This document shows, one piece after another, positions 1 through 7,948 of a stretch of DNA of 48,030 bases (its first letter is position 1; each line of letters begins with the position of its first letter). This stretch comes from an uncultured Alphaproteobacteria bacterium (GTDB lineage: Bacteria > Pseudomonadota > Alphaproteobacteria > HIMB59 > GCA-002718135): the NCBI GenBank assembly GCA_902586695.1, contig CACIIL010000007.1, positions 1 through 48,030 of the forward strand, read 5' to 3'. A model generated the notes under the pieces. The model did no database searches and was not told the DNA's origin. It saw only the letters and a list, made by a program, of their open reading frames with translations. The position numbers and the translations under genes are program-made.

Positions 1-273
1 ATCATTTATAGTAAATCTAAAGTTAATATTGTTCTCGACTCAAGTGAAAAGAAGATTATAATAAAAATCATAGATAATGGTGATGGATTTTCTAAAGATG
101 TATTAGATAAGCTAGGGGAACCTTATTTATCAAAAAACAATCAAGGCATGGGTTTAGGTATATTTATTTCAAAAAACTTAATTGAAAATATGAATGGTAA
201 TATCAATTTTTATAATTCTCAGGAAAAACATGCTACTGTTGAAATTAAATTTGAAAAAACTATTTTAGTATAA
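1..273 (+). CDS. regB: Redox sensor histidine kinase RegB/PrrB, C-terminal fragment
   Basis: The reading frame is open from base 1 and gives the last 90 residues of a histidine kinase; the rest lies outside the window. What is seen is the end of the HATPase_c fold: the G1 box DNGDGF, then LGEPYLS, then the G2 box GMGLGIFISKNLIE. The LGEPY(L/V)S block together with the gene that follows points to RegB/PrrB/ActS, the membrane sensor of respiratory redox state in Alphaproteobacteria. The phosphorylated His, the redox Cys and the membrane part cannot be checked here. The TAA stop shares one base with the ATG of regA, so the two are translated together. The family is sure; the RegB identity rests mainly on the partner. 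Confidence 0.85.
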   Translation: MIYSKSKVNIVLDSSEKKIIIKIIDNGDGFSKDVLDKLGEPYLSKNNQGMGLGIFISKNLIENMNGNINFYNSQEKHATVEIKFEKTILV

Positions 274-800
274 TGAATAAAAACTTACTGATAGTCGATG
301 ATGATACCCCATTTAGAGAGAGATTAAGTAGATCTATGATAAAAAAAGGATTTATTGTAGAGAGTTTTGCTAATTATCATGATGGCTTAAATAGATGTCA
401 AGAAGTTGAATTTCATTATGCAATTATAGATATGAGGCTTGAAGATGGATCAGGTCTAGAATTAATTAAAAAAATAAAACAAATTTCTCCACTTACTAAA
501 TCTCTATTACTAACAGGATATGGAAATATAGCTACAGCAGTAGCAGCAATAAAAACAGGAGCTATTGATTATCTGCCTAAACCTGCAGAAATTGATCAAA
601 TCTATGATGCATTAACAAATTCTCATGAAACACTTCCACCACCTCCCGAAAATCCTATGACAGCTGATAGAATTAGGTGGGAACATATTCATAGAGTATA
701 TATTTCGTGCAAAAGGAATGTTTCTGAAACTGCTAGAAGGCTGAGAATGCATAGAAGAACCTTACAAAGAATACTTAATAAACATGCTCCAAGAGAATAA
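273..800 (+). CDS. regA: Response regulator RegA/PrrA (ActR), redox control
   Basis: This 175-residue protein has a receiver domain (acidic pocket D9-D11, phospho-acceptor D53 in IIDMRLEDGSG, T81, K103) and, after a proline-rich linker near residue 120 (PPPPE), a Fis-type helix-turn-helix at the C-terminus (NVSETARRLRMHRRTLQR). That layout and helix are the hallmark of RegA/PrrA/ActR, the global regulator of respiration, carbon and nitrogen genes in Alphaproteobacteria. It is the cognate partner of the kinase encoded just upstream, with a one-base TAATG overlap. Its 3' end overlaps the next gene by 17 bp. Length is close to that of family members (about 175-190 residues). Confidence 0.95.
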   Translation: MNKNLLIVDDDTPFRERLSRSMIKKGFIVESFANYHDGLNRCQEVEFHYAIIDMRLEDGSGLELIKKIKQISPLTKSLLLTGYGNIATAVAAIKTGAIDYLPKPAEIDQIYDALTNSHETLPPPPENPMTADRIRWEHIHRVYISCKRNVSETARRLRMHRRTLQRILNKHAPRE

Positions 801-1815
801 AGTTAAATTATCAATTATTATTCCTGTTTATAATGAAGAAAATTATATTTCTAAATTATTTGAGCAATTAAAAAATTTTTTTAATGATAAAAATATAGAA
901 ATTATATTTGTTAATGATGGCTCATTTGATAATTCTAAAAATCTAATAAAAAGTTTTAAAGATCATAATGATTATATCTTTCAATATTATTTTATAGATA
1001 TTAAAAAGAATTCAGGCAAAGGAAAAGCTATTCAATTAGGACTAAATAAATCAAAAGGTAAATATGTTTTATTTTTAGATGCGGACTTGGAGTTAGATAC
1101 AAAAGATGCTTTTGATATGTATCAAATGATAGAAGATAGAAAAGAAATAAAATGTATTTTTGGAAGTAGGTATTTAACAGGCAAATTAAAAAAAAATAAT
1201 TATTTTTTTAATAATTTGGTGGGAAAAATTAATTCATTAATTTTTAATATTTTTTTCTTACAATCATTAACTGATGTTCATTGTGGTCTTAAAATTATTC
1301 ATAGAGATGTATTAAAAAAAATAAAAATAACATTAAATGATTTTGGCATTGAGTTGGATTTAGCTTCACAGATAGTTAGAAATAATTTCTTTATTTATGA
1401 ATATGGAGTATCGTATTATTTTAGAACAAAGTTACAGGGGAAAAAAATTACTTGGTTAGATGGTATAAAGTCTCTTTACTATTTATTTAAAATTAGGTTT
1501 ATTGATAATGATAGATACACTAATTTATCATTAATCTATTCAGTTATTTATATGAGTTATGTTGGTTCATATTTTGGGATGGGTTTAGGTAATACATTGT
1601 TTATAATGTTTTTTGGAATTATTGGTTCGATAATAGGCTTAAATTTTTTTATTTTATCCTCATCTATAATTTTTTTATTTATCTACATAGGTTCTCTATT
1701 TGGTCAAGGAAATGGAAAAACTCTTTCTGTAACAGTTTTCTTCTGTTTTGGAATATTTATTGCCAGATATATTAAAAAATATTTATTTAAATCTAAAGTT
1801 AGTAAATGGTTTTAG
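784..1815 (+). CDS. GT2 glycosyltransferase with C-terminal membrane segments (DPM1/ALG5-like)
   Basis: This 343-residue protein has an N-terminal GT-A fold of family 2: LSIIIPVYNEENYI at the start, FVNDGSFD, GKGKAIQLGL, and the metal-binding LFLDADLELD at about residues 97-106. The last 100 or so residues form about three hydrophobic segments. Proteins of this layout usually move a sugar from a nucleotide donor to a polyprenyl phosphate at the inner membrane; that activity is inferred. The start at 784 lies inside regA (17-bp overlap) and leaves only nine residues before the first beta strand, so it fits the family. Base composition is markedly AT-rich, as in the genes that follow, which suggests an accessory surface-glycan block. 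Confidence 0.8.
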   Translation: MLQENKVKLSIIIPVYNEENYISKLFEQLKNFFNDKNIEIIFVNDGSFDNSKNLIKSFKDHNDYIFQYYFIDIKKNSGKGKAIQLGLNKSKGKYVLFLDADLELDTKDAFDMYQMIEDRKEIKCIFGSRYLTGKLKKNNYFFNNLVGKINSLIFNIFFLQSLTDVHCGLKIIHRDVLKKIKITLNDFGIELDLASQIVRNNFFIYEYGVSYYFRTKLQGKKITWLDGIKSLYYLFKIRFIDNDRYTNLSLIYSVIYMSYVGSYFGMGLGNTLFIMFFGIIGSIIGLNFFILSSSIIFLFIYIGSLFGQGNGKTLSVTVFFCFGIFIARYIKKYLFKSKVSKWF

Positions 1816-1877
1816 GTTGATCACATTATTTAACTTTAAATATTAATATACCAATTTATAAGTAGAAACTTAAATTT

Positions 1878-2591
1878 ATGCATAATCATTTTAATAAAAT
1901 AAAAAAAAAATATTTTAACAATATTGGAGATAAAATAAATTTATATAAAGAGCTAAAAAAAATTATTGACTCTCTTTTAGTTAATAAAATAGTATTAGAT
2001 ATTGGTAGTGGTGGACATTTATTTTATGATTATAGTTTAGCTAAAAAAATCATTATATTGGATTTGTCTAAAACAATGTTAGATGAATCAAGTAATAAAG
2101 AAATAGTCAAAGTGTACCAAGATGCAAGAAATATGACAAAAATAAAAGACAAATCAGTTGATATAATATTAATTATTTTTGCTTTGCATCATATTAATGG
2201 TAAAAGTTATAAAGAATCAGTTATTTCTTTAAAAAAAACTTTAAGCGAAGCTGATAAAAAATTATTACCAGATGGTGAAATATTTATAGTAGAGCCAATA
2301 TTAAACGATTTGTTATTTTTGTTTCAGAAATTAATTTATAAACTTACATTTTTTATATTAAATGTATTTAAAACTGATATGGTATTTTTCTTTAATGAAA
2401 AAACTATTAAAAAACATATTTTATCAATATTTAGCAATTCAAATTTAGAGGTTTCTAATATTAAAATTAATGGTTGGATAGATCCATTATTAGGTACATT
2501 TCCTGGTTTAATTAAGATACCCAGTTTTTTTATGCCAACTTCAATAAAATCTTTTTATGTAAAAAAACTAGGTAGCTCTAATTCTAAATAA
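1878..2591 (+). CDS. Class I SAM-dependent methyltransferase
   Basis: This 237-residue protein has the Rossmann methyltransferase core: motif I VLDIGSGG at about residues 39-46, the acidic end of strand 2 (ILDLSKTMLDES), motif II-like region with DARNM, and motif IV IILIIFALHHI. The LHHI step and the middle hydrophobic stretch are common in methyltransferases acting on lipids, quinones or glycans. The substrate is unknown; its position between a GT2 enzyme and an O-antigen-ligase-like protein suggests modification of a surface glycan. It follows a 62-bp gap, in which no clear promoter was seen. Its last 24 bp overlap the end of the convergent gene. Confidence 0.75.
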   Translation: MHNHFNKIKKKYFNNIGDKINLYKELKKIIDSLLVNKIVLDIGSGGHLFYDYSLAKKIIILDLSKTMLDESSNKEIVKVYQDARNMTKIKDKSVDIILIIFALHHINGKSYKESVISLKKTLSEADKKLLPDGEIFIVEPILNDLLFLFQKLIYKLTFFILNVFKTDMVFFFNEKTIKKHILSIFSNSNLEVSNIKINGWIDPLLGTFPGLIKIPSFFMPTSIKSFYVKKLGSSNSK

Positions 2592-3884
2592 ATTAGAAAT
2601 CGTAATACATAAACCTATTATAAAAAATGTTTCTATACCATGCCAGTTTTTCAATAGGCTTCCAGTAGACATAATTGGCCAAAATATTATTATTAATGCT
2701 ACAAAAGAATATTTGCTAAATTTATTTTTGTTGTAATTAAGTAAACAAATTTTAAAAACTAAAAAAATATATATTAAAAACAAACTAAAACCTATAAGTC
2801 CTGTCTCTGTTAGTGACTGTAAATAAAAATTATGTGGGTGACTCCAGCAAGTTTCTTTTTTGTATTCTTTTTTAAACAAGCAACCGTAATTAAAATTATT
2901 CATTCCTATACCTGTTAATGGATACGATTTAAACATTTCAAAGGCTAAGCTATAAGCATCATAATATGCTGATTTTGAAAAATTCTTTAGGATTACATCA
3001 ATTTTAGGTTGAACTTTTATAATTCTACTACATTCTTTCTCAATAGCACAATCTTTTTTAAATTTTTTTATAGTTAAACCTAAATGAGTAGCTTCAGATT
3101 CTATTATAGTATAGTTTTGATAATGATCATGATTTTTAAAAATCATAAATGACGAAAAAATAAATAATATAAAACTAGTTGTGAATACTAATCTATATTC
3201 TTTAACTAAAATAAACATTAAAAAAATAGCAAGCATAAATGTTGCTAAAGCCATTCTCTCTCCACTAATAAATGTAATTATACCACAGAGACTCAAGTAA
3301 GTTGTTGAAGAAAAAAATAAAAATTTTTTATCTTTAATTGTTAATATTAAAAAAATAAAACCAAATATAAAAAACTTAGATATGTAAGAGCCAGGTACCA
3401 TATCTAAAAAAGGACCTGATAAACGCCCATAAATCTCTGCTTCTCTGAAAAATATATCATTACCAAAACCTTCAAGTGAGTCATAATTTAGAAATTGATA
3501 TAGAGTGTCTATTATAACTATTAGATTTGATACAAAGATAATAAATAAAACGAATTGTATTTGTTTATTTGATCTAAATAACCAAAAATGCATTATAATT
3601 GGAATTAGAAGTATTCTTAAAAAAATAAATGATTCAGTTGTAGATTTATAAATATTTATTGAAATTAAATTTAAAACAATAAGCGAAATCCAAAAAAATA
3701 TAGAGTAAAATATAAAGTTATGAGAAATATTTATAATTTTTTTTTTAAAAATAAAATAAATAAACAAAATACATGAAATGCCTACTGAAATATCAGGTAT
3801 TGCTGGACCTGTAATTAGAGTTAAAGGGATTAATGATATTAATAAATATGGTAAACGAAAATTTTTCTCTATATCTTTAATCAT
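2568..3884 (-). CDS. O-antigen ligase/polymerase family membrane protein (WaaL/Wzy-like)
   Basis: This 438-residue protein is strongly hydrophobic, with about ten to twelve predicted membrane segments and one long loop at about residues 250-345. Just before the last membrane helices it carries GIGMNNFNYGC, then WSHPHNFYLQSLTETGLIG. The PHN-x5-ETG-x2-G pattern is the signature of the O-antigen ligase family (PF04932), which joins polyprenyl-linked glycans to lipid A core or polymerises repeat units on the periplasmic side. Ligase and polymerase cannot be told apart here. Its start overlaps the ABC ATPase gene by 8 bp, so the two are one transcript. Confidence 0.8.
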   Translation of the reverse strand: MIKDIEKNFRLPYLLISLIPLTLITGPAIPDISVGISCILFIYFIFKKKIINISHNFIFYSIFFWISLIVLNLISINIYKSTTESFIFLRILLIPIIMHFWLFRSNKQIQFVLFIIFVSNLIVIIDTLYQFLNYDSLEGFGNDIFFREAEIYGRLSGPFLDMVPGSYISKFFIFGFIFLILTIKDKKFLFFSSTTYLSLCGIITFISGERMALATFMLAIFLMFILVKEYRLVFTTSFILFIFSSFMIFKNHDHYQNYTIIESEATHLGLTIKKFKKDCAIEKECSRIIKVQPKIDVILKNFSKSAYYDAYSLAFEMFKSYPLTGIGMNNFNYGCLFKKEYKKETCWSHPHNFYLQSLTETGLIGFSLFLIYIFLVFKICLLNYNKNKFSKYSFVALIIIFWPIMSTGSLLKNWHGIETFFIIGLCITISNLFRIRAT

Positions 3885-4815
3885 AATTTTCTTTTAAATT
3901 TGTTAATTTAATAAATGTATCTTCTAATTTGCTCTCGTAGGTATTAATTTCTGTAAATTTAATATTTTCTTCATTTAAGATTGTAATTATTTTATTTAAA
4001 TTTATTTTATTTTTATCATAAAGTATAGTTAAGATTTTTTCATTGATACTGCATTCAAATTTTTGTAAACTTTTAGGAATTGCTAAATGTTTTTCTAAAA
4101 AAAATGAAACTTTTTTTGTAGAGATAGTATTTAAAAGATTGTTTTTTGTATCATTTGCAATAATTTCGCCATCATTTAAAATGGTAATATATTCACATAA
4201 TTGTTCAGCTTCTTCTAGGTAATGAGTAGTTAAACATACTGTAGTGCCAAGTTTATTAATTTTTTTAATATATTCCCAAAGTGACTTTCTAAGATTAATA
4301 TCTACTCCAGCCGTTGGTTCATCTAGTATTAACATATCAGGATCATGGACAAGAGCTTTTCCAATTAATAACCTTCTTCTCATGCCTCCAGATAATGTTC
4401 TGGCATAAGAATCTTTTTGATCAGTTAAACCAACATTATTAATTATTTCTAATGTTTTTCTATTATTTTTTTTAATTCCATATAATCCAGCTTGTAATTC
4501 AAGTAATTCATATGGAGTAAAAAAAGGATCAATATTTAATTCTTGAGGAACTATACCAATTTTAAACTTACTTTTCTTTGTTTCTGTATCTATGTCTAAA
4601 CCACAAATTTTAATATTGCCTTTATCTTTTTTTACTAACCCACCTAGAATATTTATAAATGTTGATTTGCCAGCACCATTCGGACCTAACAAACCATGAA
4701 TAGAACCTTTCTTAATTTGAATATTGAAATTTTTTAGAGCGATTGTTTCTTTTAATTTTTTTTTAAAAGTTTTATTAACTTCTTTTGCGTCTATAGAGTA
4801 AATATAATCTGACAT
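3877..4815 (-). CDS. ABC-2 type exporter ATPase (DrrA/NodI-like), no adjacent permease
   Basis: This is a 312-residue ATP-binding subunit. It has Walker A GLLGPNGAGKST, Q-loop PQELNID, signature LSGGMRRRLLIGKAL, Walker B DMLILDEPTAGVD, and H-loop TTHYLEEAEQL. The C-terminal extension ending in SKLEDTFIKLT is typical of the DrrA/NodI/CcmA-like class that drives ABC-2 exporters of lipids, glycans or drugs. Such ATPases need a membrane partner, usually the next gene. Here the next gene is an O-antigen ligase-like protein, and no ABC-2 permease occurs anywhere in the window. The divergent polA start is only 32 bp away. Confidence 0.88.
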   Translation of the reverse strand: MSDYIYSIDAKEVNKTFKKKLKETIALKNFNIQIKKGSIHGLLGPNGAGKSTFINILGGLVKKDKGNIKICGLDIDTETKKSKFKIGIVPQELNIDPFFTPYELLELQAGLYGIKKNNRKTLEIINNVGLTDQKDSYARTLSGGMRRRLLIGKALVHDPDMLILDEPTAGVDINLRKSLWEYIKKINKLGTTVCLTTHYLEEAEQLCEYITILNDGEIIANDTKNNLLNTISTKKVSFFLEKHLAIPKSLQKFECSINEKILTILYDKNKINLNKIITILNEENIKFTEINTYESKLEDTFIKLTNLKENYD

Positions 4816-4847
4816 TATTTTTAATTCTCTATATATTTAATTTTATA

Positions 4848-7589
4848 ATGAATAAACAAAATAGATTAATTCTAATTGATGGTTCAGCATATATATTTAG
4901 AGCATATTACGGCCTTCCCCCAATGAATAGACCTGATGGAACTCCTATAAATGCAGTTTTTGGCTTTACTAATATGTTGGTTAAATTAATTGAAGATTAT
5001 AGAGATGAAAAAATGATTGTTGTATTTGATGCAGCAAGAGAAAATTTTAGAAACAAAATTTTTAAAGAATATAAAGCTAACAGAGGTGAAACACCTGAAG
5101 ATTTAATACCACAATTCGAAATTATTCGAGAATGTGTAGATGCTTTTAAAATTCCTCAAATCGAAATTGAAGGATTTGAAGCAGACGATATTATTGCAAC
5201 GTATTGTAAATTAGCTACTAAACAAAAAATAAATTCTGTTATTGTTTCATCTGATAAAGACCTAATGCAGCTAGTGAACAAAAATGTTTCTATGCTTGAT
5301 CCTATGAAGAATATGAAAATAGGTATTGATCAAGTAATTGAAAAATTCGGCCTTCCACCTGAAAAAGTTATTCAAATACAAGCTTTAACAGGAGACAAGG
5401 TTGATAATATACCAGGTGCTCCTGGTATTGGTCCTAAGACAGCACTTCAACTTATTGAAGAATTTGGAGATGTTTACAATCTAATTAAAAATGCAAATAA
5501 AATTCCTCAAGAAAAGAGAAGAAGAGTTATTACAGATCATAAAGAAGATATTTTGATTAGTTTAGAACTTGTTAAATTAAAAAATGACGTGGATGTATCA
5601 CTTAAAATTGAAAATGTTCATACATATTCATCCATTAAGCAAAATGAAAATCTATCAAATTTTTTATCTATTCAGGGATTTAAAAGTATTGCAAAAAGGT
5701 TACAAGATAATTCTTTTATAAAATTTAATTCTTCTGATCAAAAAAAAATAAAAAAAACACAAAAAAATTATATTTTAATTAAAGATAAAAAAGATTTAGA
5801 TAAACTAATTTTTTTAATAAAAGCAGTTGGTTTTTGTGCCATAGATACAGAGACAAATTCACTTAACATTGAAAATGCTGATCTAGTAGGCATTTCAATT
5901 TCTGTAGATGAAAATTCAGCTTACTATATTCCAATAAATCATAAAAATTTATCTAATACAAAACTAATTAAAGATCAAATTAGTGAAGAAGAAATTATTA
6001 AAGCCCTTAAAATTATTTGTAATGATCCTTCTATATTAAAAATTGGTCACAATATTAAATATGATTTAAGGATACTTGAAAAATATAATGTGAAAATGTT
6101 CTCTATTGCAGATACAATGTTGCTTTCATACGCATTAGACAATGGTGTCACTAAACACAACATGGATGATTTGGCATATTTACATTTTCAGCATTCAAAT
6201 ATTAAATATAAAGAAATTGTTGGATCTGGCAAAAAAGAAATTACATTTGATTTAGTAGAAATTGATAAAGCACTTGATTATGCTGCAGAAGACGCACTTA
6301 TTACATTAAAGTTATTTAATTTTTTAAATGGAAGAGTTAAAAAAGAAAAAAATAATTTTGTTTATAATGAAATTGATTTACCTTTAATTACAGTTTTAGC
6401 TTCAATTGAAAAAAATGGAATAAAAGTTGATACAAAATACCTTGCTAAGCTTGGAAATGACTTTGAAAAAGAAAGTTTATTATTAGAAAAAAAAATTTAT
6501 AAATTAGCAGGAAAAGATTTTAACATTGGTTCCCCAAAACAACTAGGCGAAATTTTATTTATTGATCTTAAAATTGAGGGAGCTAAAAAAACAAAATCTG
6601 GAACGTATTCTACTGATGTATCTACATTATCTAGTTTATCTGAGCAAGGATATGAGATTGCAAGTTTAATTTTAGAATGGAGGGAATTAACAAAATTAAA
6701 ATCTACTTACACAGACTCACTACAAAGCCAAGCAACAAAAAATAACTCAAGAGTCCATACTTCTTACGGACTAGCTAATACACTTACAGGCAGATTAAGT
6801 TCAAATGATCCTAATCTTCAAAATATTCCAATTAGGACAGAAAAAGGTAAAAAAATTAGAAACGCATTTATAGCTGAAAATAAAAATAAACTTGTAAGTT
6901 TTGATTATTCTCAGATTGAATTAAGGTTGGCTGCTGAAATTTCAAAAGATAAAAATTTTACACAAGCATTTCTTAATGGAATAGATATTCATGCTTCAAC
7001 TGCAATAGAAATATTTAATTTAAAAGATAAAGAAATTACTTCAGATCATCGGAGAAAAGCAAAAGCAATTAATTTTGGTATTCTTTATGGAATTAGCCCT
7101 TATGGTTTAGCTAAACAATTAAGTATTACCAACAGTGAAGCAAAAAAATATATTGAAAAATATTTTGCTCGCTATCCAAAAATTAAAGAATACATGGATG
7201 ATCAAATTAGTTTTGCAAAAACAAATCAATATGTAAAAACAATTTTTGGAAGAAAATGTAATATTAGAGGTATTAATGATAAAAATTTTGCTGTTAGAGG
7301 TTTTTCTGAAAGACAATCAATTAATGCCCCTATCCAAGGAACTGCAGCTGATATAATTAAGATTGCAATGATTGAAATACAAAAAAATATTTTAGCAAAA
7401 AAACTTGACGCCAAAATGTTATTACAAGTTCATGATGAATTAATTTTTGAGATAAATGAAAAAAATATATCAGAATCTTCTATAATTATAAAAGAAATTA
7501 TGGAAAAATCACATTTGCAATATAAAGATTTTATAGTACCTTTAACTGTAGAGTATGGCATTGGTAATACGTGGGGTGAATCGCATTAA
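4848..7589 (+). CDS. polA: DNA polymerase I with 5' nuclease and intact 3'-5' exonuclease
   Basis: This is a full-length Pol I of 913 residues. Residues 1 to about 290 form the 5'-3' FEN nuclease (LILIDGSAYIFRAYYG, EADDIIATY, SSDKDLMQLV, GDKVDNIPGAPGIGPKTA). About 305-490 is the DEDDy proofreading exonuclease, with all its motifs kept (AIDTETNSL, GHNIKYDLRIL, DYAAEDALITLKL). The polymerase follows with motif A SFDYSQIELRLAAE, motif B RRKAKAINFGILYG and motif C LQVHDELIFEI. It acts in Okazaki fragment maturation and repair. There is no Shine-Dalgarno sequence and only 32 bp to the divergent ABC gene, so the message may be nearly leaderless. The stop codon touches the ATG of the next small gene. 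Confidence 0.98.
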   Translation: MNKQNRLILIDGSAYIFRAYYGLPPMNRPDGTPINAVFGFTNMLVKLIEDYRDEKMIVVFDAARENFRNKIFKEYKANRGETPEDLIPQFEIIRECVDAFKIPQIEIEGFEADDIIATYCKLATKQKINSVIVSSDKDLMQLVNKNVSMLDPMKNMKIGIDQVIEKFGLPPEKVIQIQALTGDKVDNIPGAPGIGPKTALQLIEEFGDVYNLIKNANKIPQEKRRRVITDHKEDILISLELVKLKNDVDVSLKIENVHTYSSIKQNENLSNFLSIQGFKSIAKRLQDNSFIKFNSSDQKKIKKTQKNYILIKDKKDLDKLIFLIKAVGFCAIDTETNSLNIENADLVGISISVDENSAYYIPINHKNLSNTKLIKDQISEEEIIKALKIICNDPSILKIGHNIKYDLRILEKYNVKMFSIADTMLLSYALDNGVTKHNMDDLAYLHFQHSNIKYKEIVGSGKKEITFDLVEIDKALDYAAEDALITLKLFNFLNGRVKKEKNNFVYNEIDLPLITVLASIEKNGIKVDTKYLAKLGNDFEKESLLLEKKIYKLAGKDFNIGSPKQLGEILFIDLKIEGAKKTKSGTYSTDVSTLSSLSEQGYEIASLILEWRELTKLKSTYTDSLQSQATKNNSRVHTSYGLANTLTGRLSSNDPNLQNIPIRTEKGKKIRNAFIAENKNKLVSFDYSQIELRLAAEISKDKNFTQAFLNGIDIHASTAIEIFNLKDKEITSDHRRKAKAINFGILYGISPYGLAKQLSITNSEAKKYIEKYFARYPKIKEYMDDQISFAKTNQYVKTIFGRKCNIRGINDKNFAVRGFSERQSINAPIQGTAADIIKIAMIEIQKNILAKKLDAKMLLQVHDELIFEINEKNISESSIIIKEIMEKSHLQYKDFIVPLTVEYGIGNTWGESH

Positions 7590-7712
7590 ATGGATAAAAA
7601 AAACAACAAAAAACCAAACCCTATAGCAAAAGAGCTCCGCAGTCCGAAATATAAACAAAGAACAGTTAAAAATAAAAAAGTTTATAGTAGAAAAAAGAAA
7701 AATATTAGTTAA
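7590..7712 (+). CDS. 40-residue basic protein resembling ribosome-rescue factor ArfA
   Basis: A 40-codon gene starts at the base after the polA stop (TAA-ATG) and ends 4 bp inside the convergent glutaredoxin gene, filling the gap exactly. The product is very basic. Residues 10-21 (NPIAKELRSPKY) and 22-36 (KQRTVKNKKVYSRKK) line up by eye with Escherichia coli ArfA, which has N-x-I-x3-L-x2-P-x-F-R-Q-R, then KNKK, then Y-x-R-K. ArfA enters the A site of stalled ribosomes and recruits RF2. The match covers the RF2- and ribosome-binding part; the ArfA C-terminal tail is missing, as in the active truncated E. coli form. Function is inferred. Without a profile search a generic small basic protein cannot be excluded. 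Confidence 0.68.
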   Translation: MDKKNNKKPNPIAKELRSPKYKQRTVKNKKVYSRKKKNIS

Positions 7713-7948
7713 AAATTTTCATCAGGATTGTTAAAGGCAAGCCATTTTTCAAGTTCGTTATACGTACCAATGTGCTTATTATTAATAATGATTTGAGGAA
7801 AAGTTTTTGCATTTGGAAATTTTTGAAAAAATTCGTTTCTTGTGAAATCTTTATCAAGCATAAATATTTTTGGATTATATTTAGACAGGCGCATTTTTGC
7901 TTTATCGCAAAATATACAATTATTTTTTGAATATATTTCTGCTTTCAT
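7709..7948 (-). CDS. Glutaredoxin, probable electron donor to ribonucleotide reductase
   Basis: This 79-residue thioredoxin-fold protein has the redox motif CIFC at residues 13-16, a cis-proline segment TFPQIIINNKHIGTYNELEKW, and the short length of bacterial glutaredoxins (GrxC or NrdH type). CxFC with a Lys four residues later differs from the CPYC of most GrxC. It is the last gene of the nrdAB operon: its ATG shares one base with the nrdB stop. This makes it the likely reductant for the NrdA C-terminal CxxC. The 3' end overlaps the convergent ArfA-like gene by 4 bp. Confidence 0.9.
   Translation of the reverse strand: MKAEIYSKNNCIFCDKAKMRLSKYNPKIFMLDKDFTRNEFFQKFPNAKTFPQIIINNKHIGTYNELEKWLAFNNPDENF

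Noticed and set aside
4844-4849. Perfect TATAAT hexamer just before polA
   Set aside because: It overlaps the polA ATG, so transcripts from it would begin after the start codon.
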